The position numbers and the translations under genes are program-made. From Mycobacteriales bacterium (GTDB taxonomy: Bacteria > Actinomycetota > Actinomycetes > Mycobacteriales > SCTD01): a DNA stretch of 64,000 nt. Under the pieces are notes generated by a model. It worked only from the letters and a program-made list of their open reading frames with translations, made no database searches and was not told the DNA's origin. This document shows, piece after piece, positions 56,055 through 64,000 of the stretch (its first letter is position 1; each line of letters begins with the position of its first letter). The stretch lies in NCBI GenBank assembly GCA_030447385.1, contig JAUJOY010000001.1, positions 685,629 through 749,628 of the forward strand, read 5' to 3'.

Positions 56055-57353
56055 ATGAGAGCAAAGCGGTGGGCTGTGGCCTGCACCGCGCTGGCGATGG
56101 GCGTGGTCACCGCCTGCGGCGAGAGCGGCGGCGGCACGGCCACGCAGGCTCCGACCGGCGGCGCGTCGGCGGGCGGTTCGACCGAGACGTTCAAGATCGG
56201 CGTCTACGGGCCCGAGCAGATCCCGCAGGGCGAGGACGTGCGCGACGGCGCGAAGCTCGCCGCCAAGGAGCTGAACGCCACCGGCAAGGGACCCAAGGTC
56301 GAGATCGTCTTCTGCGACTCCGAGGCCAAGCCCGAGAAGGCCATCGCCTGCATCACCCGCTTCGCCCAGGAGGACAAGGTCCAGGCCATCTCGGGCGGGT
56401 TCTCCTCCGCCGAGACCCTGGCGGCGCTCGACACGATCAAGCGCGCGAAGCTGCCCTACGTCTCCGCCGGAGCAGCCGCGCCGGACGTGACCAAGGACGT
56501 CGACTCGACCGGACCCGGCAAGTACATCTTCCGGATCGGCCCGGTCAACTCACTGAACCTCGCTGCGGACATGTGCCTCACGGTGGTCACCAAGCTGACC
56601 AAGGAGGGGTTCACCAAGTTCGGGATCCTGCACGAGGACGCCGCCTTCGCGCTGCCGCTGGTCGACTTCCTCAACAAGTGCCTGACTGCCCCGAGCGCGG
56701 CCACCGGAGGGAAGATCCCGGTCGAGAAGGGCGTCACCGTCGTCGGCACCGAGAAGCACACCCCTCAGGCGACCGACTTCTCGGCGAACTTCAAGTCCCT
56801 CAAGGACAAGGGTGCCCAGTTCGTGATCGAGGTGAACTCCACGCAGGTCGGCATCGCGCTCGGCAAGCAGTGGGCGACCCTCAAGCCGGGCTTCGCACTC
56901 GGAGGCATCAACGTCGCCGGCCAGTCGTCGGCCTACTTCGAGGTCACGAAGGCGGTGGGCGAGCTCAACGGCCCGGCCGGCACGGTGCGCGCGCCGATCT
57001 CGCCGAAGACGATCCCGTTCTTCGACGCCTTCACCTCGGAGTACAAGCGGGAGCCGCTCTACAACGGAGTGTCGACCTACGACGGCATCTACGCCCTGCA
57101 CGAGGCGGCGGTGCGGGCCGGCAGCCTGAGCGCGGACGCCCTGGTCACCGAGCTGGAGAAGACCGACCGCGTCGGCGCCCAGGGCGTCGAGAAGTTCGAC
57201 GCCAAGCACGACGTCATCTACAGCGCCACCGACCCGAAGGCCGGCCTGTCGCTGATCTACTTCCAGTACCAGGAGGACGGCAGCAAGAAGATCGTCTACC
57301 CGGAGACGCTGGCGGAGGGCAACAAGTACAAGAAGCCTCCGGGCGTCAGCTAG
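56055..57353 (+). CDS. Branched-chain amino acid type ABC transporter, substrate-binding lipoprotein
   Basis: 432 residues from ATG 56055, with an ACGAGGAGA ribosome-binding site. Lipoprotein signal with lipobox VTAC (Cys21), then a Gly/Thr/Ala linker and a periplasmic-binding type-1 fold: FKIGVYGPEQIPQGEDVRDG, IVFCDSEAKPEKAIAC, VQAISGGFSSAETLAA, YNGVSTYDGIYALHEA. It captures the substrate outside the cell for the LivHMGF pump. The substrate may be an amino acid or, given the acyl-CoA synthetase at the operon end, an organic or aromatic acid. Confidence 0.92.
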   Translation: MRAKRWAVACTALAMGVVTACGESGGGTATQAPTGGASAGGSTETFKIGVYGPEQIPQGEDVRDGAKLAAKELNATGKGPKVEIVFCDSEAKPEKAIACITRFAQEDKVQAISGGFSSAETLAALDTIKRAKLPYVSAGAAAPDVTKDVDSTGPGKYIFRIGPVNSLNLAADMCLTVVTKLTKEGFTKFGILHEDAAFALPLVDFLNKCLTAPSAATGGKIPVEKGVTVVGTEKHTPQATDFSANFKSLKDKGAQFVIEVNSTQVGIALGKQWATLKPGFALGGINVAGQSSAYFEVTKAVGELNGPAGTVRAPISPKTIPFFDAFTSEYKREPLYNGVSTYDGIYALHEAAVRAGSLSADALVTELEKTDRVGAQGVEKFDAKHDVIYSATDPKAGLSLIYFQYQEDGSKKIVYPETLAEGNKYKKPPGVS

Positions 57354-57443
57354 GCGCGGTTGCGTGGCCGGCGCAGGCATCGCTGCGCCGGCCACGGGTG
57401 AAGAGCCCCTGCCAGACGCCAACGGACGACCCTAAGGAGCCAG

Positions 57444-58295
57444 GTGGACGTCCTCGTGCAGGGCGCGCTCACCAGTGCCGTGATCGCGCTCGTGGCTCTC
57501 GGCTTCTCCCTCGTCTACGGCGTCGGCGGGATCGTCAACCTGGCGCACGGCTCGTTCTTCATGATCGGGGCCTACTCCGCCTACGCCGCGACCCAGGCGG
57601 GGGCGCCGCTGCTCCTGGCCGCCGCGACCGGCATCCTCGCGGCCATGCTCGCCGGCGTCCTGCTCGAGCGGCTGGTCATCGCGCCCATCCGCCACCAGGA
57701 GGTGGCGGTGCTGATCGCGACACTCGCCGTGGCGATCCTCGTGGAGTCGGCTGTCCGGTTCTTCTACGGCGGGCTGGAGCGCCAGCTGCCGGGCTTCGTG
57801 AGCGGGGCCGTCGACGTCGCCGGGGTGACGCTGCAGCAGGCCCGGCTCCTGGCAGGTGTCGTGGCCCTCGTCACGATCGTCGTGGTCCTGCTCGTGCTCA
57901 CCCGTTCGCCGGCCGGCCGGATGGTGCGGGCGGTGGCGCAGGACGAGGAGGCCTCCCGGCTGATCGGGGTGCGCCCGGAGCGCGTCACGCTCTACGTCCT
58001 CGCGATCGGTGCCGGCCTGGCGGGGCTCGCCGGCGTCCTCACCGCGCCCTACGGCGTGCTGACCCCGACGATGTGGCTGCTTCCCCTCACGCAGGCCTTC
58101 GCCATCGTCATCCTCGGCGGGCTCGGGAGCATCCCAGGAACGGTGCTCGCCTCCATCGTGGTCGGCTTCCTGGACCGGTTCGTGGCGTTCAACGTGAAGG
58201 ACGGCGACATCAAGGTCGGCCTCGTGACCGTGGCGGTGATCCTGGTGACGCTCGTCCTGCGTCCGCAGGGCCTGCTCGGGAAGGTCGCCAGATGA
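57444..58295 (+). CDS. Branched-chain amino acid type ABC transporter permease LivH-like
   Basis: 283 residues from GTG 57444 (TAAGGAG ribosome-binding site). About eight hydrophobic segments; typical phrases GFSLVYGVGGIVNLAHGSFFMIGAY and AIVILGGLGSIPGT (in EAA-like position). It forms the channel with LivM. The stop overlaps the livM ATG (ATGA). Confidence 0.93.
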   Translation: MDVLVQGALTSAVIALVALGFSLVYGVGGIVNLAHGSFFMIGAYSAYAATQAGAPLLLAAATGILAAMLAGVLLERLVIAPIRHQEVAVLIATLAVAILVESAVRFFYGGLERQLPGFVSGAVDVAGVTLQQARLLAGVVALVTIVVVLLVLTRSPAGRMVRAVAQDEEASRLIGVRPERVTLYVLAIGAGLAGLAGVLTAPYGVLTPTMWLLPLTQAFAIVILGGLGSIPGTVLASIVVGFLDRFVAFNVKDGDIKVGLVTVAVILVTLVLRPQGLLGKVAR

Positions 58296-59494
58296 CGGCG
58301 CCCGATGAGGCGCCGGAGGAGGGTCGCCGGACGAGCAGCACGAAGGTGGCCAGCGATGTGGCCGGATCATCGGCCGGGTCCTCCCGCAGGGCGGGTGCCG
58401 GAGGACTGGTCCAGCGGCTGCTGAAGGTCAACCTGCTGCTGCTGCTGCTCCTGCCGATCGCGCTGCTCTACTTCCCGCGCTTCGTGGACAACACCACGCT
58501 GCTGCAGGTCGTCGCGACCGCCAACGTGTTCGTCATGTTCGCCGCCTCCTGGGACATCCTGTCCGGCTACACCGGCCAGGTGAGCTTCGGCCACGCGGCG
58601 TTCATCGGCACGGGCGCCTACACCGTGGCGCTGCTGTCGAAGTACGAGCCGGGATTCTCGAACGAGGCGGCGCTGCTCGTGGGGACCTCCACCGCAGCCC
58701 TGCTGGGGATCGCCATCGGGGTGCCGTGCCTGCGCCTGAAGGGTCCCTATCTGGCACTGGCCACGCTCTCGGTCGCCGCCGCGCTGGTGCAGCTGACGTT
58801 CATCTTCAAGAGCCAGACCGGCGGCGAGGACGGCATCGCGAACGTCTCCGCGGTCACCGAGGGCGCGGTGACCGGCCCCGTCGGGGAGTCGCTCGCCAAG
58901 CTGGTGCTGGGTCCGCTGACCTTTGGTGGGCTGGGCGGGTTCGACCAGTACATCTACGTCAGCTACTTCGTCACCCTGCTCGTCATGGTGCTCATGGTCG
59001 GCGGCCTCATGGCCCTCGGCTACGGCAAGCGCGGCCTGGTGCTCCGCTCGATCCAGCAGGACGAGACTGCGGCGGAGGCGGCCGGGGTGCCCCTGACGCG
59101 ATACAAGCTCGGGGCCTTCGTCCTGTCCGCCGCCTGCGCCGGTCTGGCCGGCGGGCTGTACGCGCAGGTGCGTGGCACGGTCGCGCTCGACCTCCTGGCC
59201 GTCGACCTCAGCCTGCTGGTGATCATCATCGCGGCGTTCGGGGGTGCGGGGTCGATCATCGGCCCGGCGATCGGCGCGTACGCCGTGATCCTGCTCCAGG
59301 GCTACTACCTCGACAAGATCTCGCTCTACAAGGACAACCCGGAGCTGAAGATCGGGACGTTCGCGCTGCTGCTCATCGTGGTGCTTCTGGTCCAGCCGCG
59401 CGGGCTGGTGCCGCCGCTCCTGCAGCGCCTGGCCGGGTCCCGCAGCACCGGCGGGGCGCGGGCCGCCGGCTCGACGCTGGCGGAGTCGACGTGA
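58292..59494 (+). CDS. Branched-chain amino acid type ABC transporter permease LivM-like
   Basis: 400 residues from ATG 58292. A polar N-terminus of about 40 residues, then eight to ten hydrophobic segments; the conserved SGYTGQVSFGHAAFIGTGAY and IIAAFGGAGSIIGP are visible. It pairs with the LivH-like permease. 28 bp to livG. Confidence 0.93.
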   Translation: MTAPDEAPEEGRRTSSTKVASDVAGSSAGSSRRAGAGGLVQRLLKVNLLLLLLLPIALLYFPRFVDNTTLLQVVATANVFVMFAASWDILSGYTGQVSFGHAAFIGTGAYTVALLSKYEPGFSNEAALLVGTSTAALLGIAIGVPCLRLKGPYLALATLSVAAALVQLTFIFKSQTGGEDGIANVSAVTEGAVTGPVGESLAKLVLGPLTFGGLGGFDQYIYVSYFVTLLVMVLMVGGLMALGYGKRGLVLRSIQQDETAAEAAGVPLTRYKLGAFVLSAACAGLAGGLYAQVRGTVALDLLAVDLSLLVIIIAAFGGAGSIIGPAIGAYAVILLQGYYLDKISLYKDNPELKIGTFALLLIVVLLVQPRGLVPPLLQRLAGSRSTGGARAAGSTLAEST

Positions 59495-59522
59495 CGGCCC
59501 GCACCGTGATGACGGGGCCGAC

Positions 59523-60251
59523 GTGACCGCGCTGCTCGAGGCGCAGGAGGTGACCCGCCGGTTCGGGGGGCTCACCGCCGTCAACGCGGTGAGCTTCTCC
59601 GTGGACGAGGGCGACGCCGTCGGGCTGATCGGGGCGAACGGCGCCGGCAAGACCACCCTGTTCAACTGCCTGACCGGTTTCGACAAGCCGACCAGCGGCG
59701 AGGTACGGCTGCGCGGCCGCAGCCTGCTGAAGATGGCCCGGCACAAGGTGGTGAGAGCCGGCGTGGCCCGCACCTTCCAGATCGTCAAGCCGTTCCCGGA
59801 CCTGCCGGTGCTGGCCAACGTCATGGTCCCCCTGATCGTCGGCCGGGCTTCGGGCGACCTACGGGCGCAGGCGCTTGCGGTGCTCGATCGGGTCGGGCTC
59901 GCCGCGCGGGCCGCTGCCCCCAGCAGCCAGCTGTCGGAGGGCGACCTCAAGCGCCTGGAGATGGCCCGCGCGCTCGCGACCCGGCCGTCGTTGCTGCTGC
60001 TCGACGAGCCGTTCGCCGGGCTGTCGCAGAGTGAGATCGGCGTCCTGTCCGACACCATCCGCCAGCTGCGCGCGGACGGCACCACCCTGATCGTGGTGGA
60101 GCACAAGATCGGGTCGCTGCTGCGCCTGGTGGACCGCGTCGTCGCGATGGACCAGGGGGCGGTGATCGCCGACGGCGAGCCGGAGAGCGTCATGCGCGAC
60201 CCGGCCGTGGTGACCGCCTACCTCGGAGGGGTGCCCGATGCCCAAGGATGA
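59523..60251 (+). CDS. Branched-chain amino acid type ABC transporter ATPase LivG-like
   Basis: 242 residues from GTG 59523. Walker A GANGAGKTT (about 38-46); the signature is altered to QLSEGDLKRLEMARAL; Walker B LLLLDEPFAGLS; switch His in VVEHKI. One of the two ATPases of the pump. It overlaps the livF start by 14 bases. Confidence 0.93.
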   Translation: MTALLEAQEVTRRFGGLTAVNAVSFSVDEGDAVGLIGANGAGKTTLFNCLTGFDKPTSGEVRLRGRSLLKMARHKVVRAGVARTFQIVKPFPDLPVLANVMVPLIVGRASGDLRAQALAVLDRVGLAARAAAPSSQLSEGDLKRLEMARALATRPSLLLLDEPFAGLSQSEIGVLSDTIRQLRADGTTLIVVEHKIGSLLRLVDRVVAMDQGAVIADGEPESVMRDPAVVTAYLGGVPDAQG

Positions 60252-60990
60252 GCCGGGCCCGCCGGGGGACTCGGCTGCCCGGGTGCTGACGGTGCGCGGC
60301 CTGCGGGTGGCCTTCGGCAAGGCGCAGGTCCTCGACGGCGTCGACCTGCACGTCGACCGCGGCGAGTGCCTGGCCGTCGTCGGCCCGAACGGCGCCGGGA
60401 AGACCACGCTGCTGCGCGCGCTGTCGCGGCTGAACGCCGGGAGCTTCGAGCAGGCCGAGTTCGACGGCAGGCCCCTGCCCGGGTCCCCGTACGACGTGGT
60501 GATGGCCGGGCTGGTGCACTGCCCGGAGCGCCGGCGGCTGTTCCCGGGACTGTCCGTACGCGACAACCTCGAGCTCGGCGCGCGGCGCCTGCGCAAGGCG
60601 GCCGACAGCCGGGCGGAGGACCTCGACCGGGTGTTCACGCTGTTCCCCAAGCTGAAGGAGCGCGCCGGCCAGTCGGCCGGGACGCTGTCGGGCGGGGAGC
60701 AGCAGCAGTGCGCGATCGGCCGCTCCCTCATGGGCCGGCCCACCCTGCTGCTCCTCGACGAGCCGACCCTGGGCCTGTCCGTAGGGGTGAAGGAGGCGAT
60801 CGTCGCCAGCATCCAGGCGATCCAGGACACGGGCACGACGATGCTGCTCGTCGAGCAGGACGTGAACTTCGCCTTCCGCTGCGCCGAGCGTGTCGTCGTG
60901 CTCGAGCACGGGCAGGTCGCCCGGGAGGGCGCCACGGCCCAGATCGCGGCCGACCCGTACGTCAAGCAGGCCTACCTCGGGGTGGCCTGA
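60238..60990 (+). CDS. Branched-chain amino acid type ABC transporter ATPase LivF-like
   Basis: 250 residues from ATG 60238. Walker A GPNGAGKTT (about 50-58), signature LSGGEQQQCAIGRSL, Walker B LLLLDEPTLGLS, and LLVEQDVNFAF. Second ATPase of the pump; a 36-bp gap leads to the acyl-CoA synthetase with an AGGAGAG ribosome-binding site. Confidence 0.93.
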   Translation: MPKDEPGPPGDSAARVLTVRGLRVAFGKAQVLDGVDLHVDRGECLAVVGPNGAGKTTLLRALSRLNAGSFEQAEFDGRPLPGSPYDVVMAGLVHCPERRRLFPGLSVRDNLELGARRLRKAADSRAEDLDRVFTLFPKLKERAGQSAGTLSGGEQQQCAIGRSLMGRPTLLLLDEPTLGLSVGVKEAIVASIQAIQDTGTTMLLVEQDVNFAFRCAERVVVLEHGQVAREGATAQIAADPYVKQAYLGVA

Positions 60991-61026
60991 GCCCTCCCGT
61001 TCCAACCCACGCACCCCAGGAGAGAC

Positions 61027-62568
61027 ATGTCCTTGACGATCGCCAGCATCCTCGCGGAGTCCGCCGTCCGCCATGCCGACCGCACCGCCGTCGTCCTCGG
61101 TGACCTGCGCCTGACCTACGCCCAGCTGTGGGGGCATGCCCTGCAGTACGCCTCCGTCCTGCGCGACCGCGGGATCGGGCGCGGTGACAAGGTGGCGCTG
61201 CTGCTGCCCAACACGCCGCACTTCCCGCTGGCCTACTACGGCACGCTCGCTCTGGGCGCCGTGGTCGTGCCGGTGCACGCCCTGCTCAAGGCCGACGAGA
61301 TCAAGTACGTCCTCGAGGACTCGGGCGCGAAGGCGCTGGTTTGCGCGGCACCGCTGCTGGGTGAGGGGGCGAAGGGCGCGGAGCTCGCGGGCATCCCGGT
61401 GCTGGCGGTGATGGACAGCCCGGACGGGACCGACCCCGGGCTGGAGCGGATCGACACCCTCGCGCTGTCGGCGAAGCCGCTCGAGGCGATGGCTCCCACC
61501 GAGCCCGAGGACACGGCGGTCATCCTCTACACCAGTGGGACGACAGGCACGCCGAAGGGCGCCGAGATCACCCACCTCAACGTCACGATGAACGTCGTCT
61601 CCTCGGCGATGCACTCGTTCGACATCCAGCCCGACGACGTCGTCCTTGGCTGCCTGCCGCTGTTCCACACGTTCGGCCAGACCTGCTGCATGAACACCTC
61701 GTTCTACGTGGGGGCGTCGATCGTGATGCTGCCGCGCTTCGACGGCGCGAAGGCGCTGGAGCTGCTGGTGGGCGAGAAGTGCACGATCTTCATGGGCGTC
61801 CCGACGATGTACCTCGCGCTGCTCGAGGCCGCGAAGGGCTCCGACCTGCGCCCGAAGCTCAAGTCGGCGCTGTCCGGTGGAGCGGCGCTTCCCGTACCCG
61901 TCCTCGAGAAGTTCACCGAGGTCTTCGGCACGCAGGTGCTGGAGGGCTACGGGCTGACCGAGACCTCGCCGGTCGCGACGTTCAACCAGGTGGGCTTCGA
62001 GCCGAAGCCCGGCACGGTCGGCAAGGCCATCTGGGGGGTCGAGGTGGAGGTGGCTCAGGCGGAGGTGGAGGAGTCGATCGAGCTGCTCCCGACCGGCGAG
62101 CTCGGCGAGATCGTCATCCGCGGCCACAACGTCTTCAAGGGCTACCTCAACAAGCCCGACGCGACGAAGGCGGCGATCGTCGACGGCTGGTTCCGCAGCG
62201 GTGACCTCGGCACCAAGGACGAGGACGGCTACGTCTCCATCGTCGACCGCAAGAAGGACATGGTCATCCGCGGCGGCTACAACATCTACCCGCGCGAGGT
62301 CGAGGAGGCGGTGCTGCGCCACCCCGCCGTCGCGCAGGTCGCGGTGATCGGACTGCCCGACCCGCAGTACGGCGAGGAGGTCTGCGCCGTGGTCGTCAAG
62401 GACCCGGCCGGTGGCGAGCTGACCGAAGCCGAGTTGTCCGCGTGGGCCAAGGAGCGGCTGGCGGCCTACAAGTACCCGCGCCGGGTGATCTTCGCCGACT
62501 CGTTCCCGCTCGGCCCGTCCGGCAAGGTGCTCAAGCGCGAGCTGGTCGAGCAGTACAAGGGCGCCTAG
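61027..62568 (+). CDS. Acyl-CoA synthetase (AMP-forming, FadD-like)
   Basis: 513 residues. An ANL-superfamily enzyme that activates a carboxylic acid as acyl-AMP and then acyl-CoA. Motifs: YTSGTTGTPKGAE (A3), GYGLTETSP (A5), GWFRSGDLG (A7), RGGYNIYPREVEE (hinge, A8) and the catalytic Lys in GPSGKVLKREL (A10). The chain-length preference is not readable. Its position directly behind livKHMGF suggests that it may activate the imported compound. Confidence 0.9.
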   Translation: MSLTIASILAESAVRHADRTAVVLGDLRLTYAQLWGHALQYASVLRDRGIGRGDKVALLLPNTPHFPLAYYGTLALGAVVVPVHALLKADEIKYVLEDSGAKALVCAAPLLGEGAKGAELAGIPVLAVMDSPDGTDPGLERIDTLALSAKPLEAMAPTEPEDTAVILYTSGTTGTPKGAEITHLNVTMNVVSSAMHSFDIQPDDVVLGCLPLFHTFGQTCCMNTSFYVGASIVMLPRFDGAKALELLVGEKCTIFMGVPTMYLALLEAAKGSDLRPKLKSALSGGAALPVPVLEKFTEVFGTQVLEGYGLTETSPVATFNQVGFEPKPGTVGKAIWGVEVEVAQAEVEESIELLPTGELGEIVIRGHNVFKGYLNKPDATKAAIVDGWFRSGDLGTKDEDGYVSIVDRKKDMVIRGGYNIYPREVEEAVLRHPAVAQVAVIGLPDPQYGEEVCAVVVKDPAGGELTEAELSAWAKERLAAYKYPRRVIFADSFPLGPSGKVLKRELVEQYKGA

Positions 62569-62660
62569 CCGGTACGCCCTTCCCGAACCCCCTCTGCGCC
62601 AACTCCATGATCGGCGCTGGAAGGACGCGATGGAAGGGCGGGCGCGCCCAGGCGGGCTCG

Positions 62661-62666
62661 TACGCT
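62661..62666 (+). promoter_or_regulatory. TACGCT -10 box of tsaB, probable leaderless start
   Basis: TACGCT lies 7 nt before the tsaB ATG, without a ribosome-binding site. The 105-bp gap upstream otherwise holds only GC-rich spacer. Confidence 0.5.
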
Positions 62667-62673
62667 CGGGCGC

Positions 62674-63348
62674 ATGCTGGTCCTCGGCCTCGACACGTCC
62701 TCACCGGCCGTGTCCGCCGCGCTGGTGGACCTTGACAGCGGGCGGAGCGTCGCCGAGTCGGTGGTCGTCGACGGCCGCCGGCACGGTGAGCTGCTCGCGG
62801 TCGGGGTCCGGGCCGTGCTGGCCGGGACCGGCCGCGGCGAGCTGCGGGCGGTCGTCGTCGGGCTCGGGCCTGGGCCGTTCACCGGGCTGCGCGTGGGGCT
62901 GGTGACGGCGGCGGCGCTGGCGGACGCGCTGGACCTCCCGGTGTACGGCGTCTGCTCCCTCGACGCGATGGTGCCCGAGGAGCTCGCCGACCCGGCTCCC
63001 GGCGTGACGGTGGTCGCCGATGCGCGGCGTCGGGAGGTCTACTGGGCGAGCTACGCGCTGGGCCGCTGCGTGGAGGGACCGGCGGTGGGTCGGTCCGGCG
63101 AGCTCGCCGACCACCTCCGCTCGCTGACTCCGCCGCCGGTGCTGGTCGGAGCCGGCGCGCTCCTCTACCGGGAGGCGTTCGGGGGGCTGTCCGTCCTCGA
63201 CGAGCCGCAGCACCCGAGAGCCAACCGGCTGGTCCGGCTCGCCGCCGAGCGCATCCGCAGCGGCGAGGCGTCCGACCCGCTCACCCCGCTGTACCTGCGC
63301 CGCCCCGACGCCGCGCCGCCAGGCGTTCCCAAGCGGGTGACGGCCTGA
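62674..63348 (+). CDS. tsaB: tRNA threonylcarbamoyladenosine complex subunit TsaB
   Basis: 224 residues from ATG 62674. ASKHA-fold pseudo-enzyme that binds TsaD: LVLGLDTSSPAVSAALVD at the start, VVVGLGPGPFTGLRVGL (about 63-79). The C-terminal PLYLRRPDA is usual. rimI follows after 8 bp. Confidence 0.94.
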   Translation: MLVLGLDTSSPAVSAALVDLDSGRSVAESVVVDGRRHGELLAVGVRAVLAGTGRGELRAVVVGLGPGPFTGLRVGLVTAAALADALDLPVYGVCSLDAMVPEELADPAPGVTVVADARRREVYWASYALGRCVEGPAVGRSGELADHLRSLTPPPVLVGAGALLYREAFGGLSVLDEPQHPRANRLVRLAAERIRSGEASDPLTPLYLRRPDAAPPGVPKRVTA

Positions 63349-63356
63349 CCGTCACG

Positions 63357-63788
63357 GTGGGTCGACTGCGCTGGTGGCACCTGCCGCAGGTGCTCCCGGT
63401 CGAGCGGCAGCTGTTCTCCCCCGAGCCGTGGAGCGAGCGCCTGTTCTGGTCGGAGCTCGGCCAGGTGGACACCCGCCACTACCTCGTCGCCCTGCGGGGG
63501 GAGGACGTCGTCGGCTACGCCGGGCTGTGCGACTACCCCGACGAGGCCTTCGTGCAGACCCTGGCCGTGGCCCCCCACGCACAGGGAGAAGGCCTGGGTA
63601 CGCGGCTGCTGGACGCGCTGCTGGTGGAGGCGGCGCGGCGCGGCCAGCGGGTGGTGAGCCTGGAGGTGCGGGCCGACAACGACCCGGCGCTGCGGCTGTA
63701 CACGCGGCACGGGTTCCGCCGAACCCACCTCCGCCGCGGCTACTACCCCGGCGGGGTCGACGCACTGGTCCTGACCCGCCGCAGCTGA
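63357..63788 (+). CDS. rimI: Ribosomal-protein-alanine N-acetyltransferase (RimI-like GNAT)
   Basis: 143 residues from GTG 63357. GNAT fold: FSPEPWSERLFWSEL at the start, acetyl-CoA loop with QGEGLGTRLLDALL (about 80-93), and SLEVRADNDPALRLYTRHGF near the end. RimI acetylates N-termini (S18 in E. coli; broader in actinobacteria) and commonly lies between tsaB and tsaD, as here. Confidence 0.92.
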   Translation: MGRLRWWHLPQVLPVERQLFSPEPWSERLFWSELGQVDTRHYLVALRGEDVVGYAGLCDYPDEAFVQTLAVAPHAQGEGLGTRLLDALLVEAARRGQRVVSLEVRADNDPALRLYTRHGFRRTHLRRGYYPGGVDALVLTRRS

Positions 63789-63804
63789 GCCACACGGAGT
63801 GGCT
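63788..63804 (+). terminator. Hairpin after rimI
   Basis: AGCCAC/GTGGCT with a 5-nt loop begins at the last base of the rimI stop codon. It is short and without a U-tract; a weak terminator or 3' end stabiliser. Confidence 0.4.
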
Positions 63805-63854
63805 GGCCCCCGCCGTAGCCGGAACCCGGTCTGCGGGCGGAGGCGGTCACTTCT

Positions 63855-63933
63855 GCACACATCGTGATCGACATCGCCACCTGCGCGAGCGTGCACCACC
63901 CGCGAAGGCCCCGACGATGATCAGGATGTGTGC
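63855..63933 (-). repeat. 79-bp inverted-repeat element, copy 2
   Basis: It matches copy 1 (45443-45521) when read on the minus strand: same length, same arms GCACACATC-C-TGATC and GATCA-C-GATGTGTGC, shared flanks GCGGAC and AGAnGTGACCGC. It fills most of the rimI-tsaD intergenic region. Confidence 0.8.
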
Positions 63934-63960
63934 AGCGCGGTCCGCGACCGGCCCGCTCCG

Positions 63961-63966
63961 TACGCT
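63961..63966 (+). promoter_or_regulatory. TACGCT -10 box of tsaD, probable leaderless start
   Basis: TACGCT lies 6 nt before the GTG at 63973 and resembles the box in front of tsaB. Confidence 0.45.
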
Positions 63967-63972
63967 GACGCG

Positions 63973-64000
63973 GTGCCCGACCCGCCCCTCGTCCTCGGGA
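63973..64000 (+). CDS. tsaD: tRNA N6-adenosine threonylcarbamoyltransferase TsaD, first nine codons
   Basis: GTG 63973 gives PDPPLVLG, the normal beginning of TsaD, which continues with IETSCDETG in relatives. The gene runs out of the window. The call rests on this short match and on the conserved tsaB-rimI-tsaD order. Confidence 0.7.

Noticed and set aside
62585-62640. A third copy of the 79-bp element around the CATGATC at 62607
   Set aside because: Only a short TGATC stretch matches; the GCACACATC arm and the inverted partner are missing.

Overview
The window is a chromosomal stretch of a high-GC actinobacterium (Actinomycetota). Evidence: very high G+C with GTG/TTG starts throughout, the actinobacterial order rpoB-rpoC-rpsL-rpsG-fusA-tuf-S10/spc/alpha operons, four-cysteine forms of S4 and S14 and the C-x2-C L36, acidic tails on several ribosomal proteins, an Mce/Mas cluster next to rpoB, and several probable leaderless genes (a TAnnnT box 6-7 nt before the start codon). 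I cannot place the order or genus safely from sequence alone.

Layout. (1) 1-4887: end of an mce (mammalian-cell-entry type lipid transporter) operon: the C-terminus of one MlaD-domain protein, the lipoprotein MceE, MceF and two Mce-associated membrane proteins, the second with a 33-bp tandem repeat. (2) 4942-12655: rpoB-rpoC with a promoter, an intercistronic hairpin and a strong terminator. (3) 12724-13859: a DUF4190 membrane protein and a convergent Mug-type uracil-DNA glycosylase. (4) 13899-37366: the translation and transcription superoperon rpsL-rpsG-fusA-tuf-rpsJ-rplCDWB-rpsS-rplV-rpsC-rplP-rpmC-rpsQ-rplNXE-rpsN-rpsH-rplFR-rpsE-rpmD-rplO-secY-adk-map-infA-rpmJ-rpsMKD-rpoA-rplQ-truA. (5) 37367-41306: a small accessory island (membrane-anchored sulfite-oxidase-like protein, ABC-F ATPase, decayed GNAT). 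(6) 41318-43712: rplM-rpsI-glmM. (7) 43752-48774: FAD-linked oxidase, aminopeptidase N, SGNH hydrolase. (8) 48798-55945: glmS, acpS, nnr (NAD(P)HX repair), alr, an alpha/beta hydrolase, family-4 uracil-DNA glycosylase and tsaE. (9) 56055-62568: a complete branched-chain-amino-acid type ABC transporter (livKHMGF) plus an acyl-CoA synthetase, placed inside the t6A cluster. (10) 62674-64000: tsaB, rimI and the first codons of tsaD.

Most of the window is conserved housekeeping sequence, and I do not see a new multi-gene system. The points most worth checking are a pair of 79-bp inverted-repeat elements of identical length in two distant intergenic regions (45443-45521 and 63855-63933, opposite orientation); an inverted repeat lying over both promoter boxes of the FAD-linked oxidase; divergent, nearly touching leaderless promoters of glmS and an SGNH hydrolase; and reading-frame breaks in all three core RNA polymerase genes (rpoB, rpoC, rpoA), each in a short homopolymer or dinucleotide run. 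Those breaks are most simply sequence or assembly errors, because a real rpoB or rpoC frameshift would be lethal.
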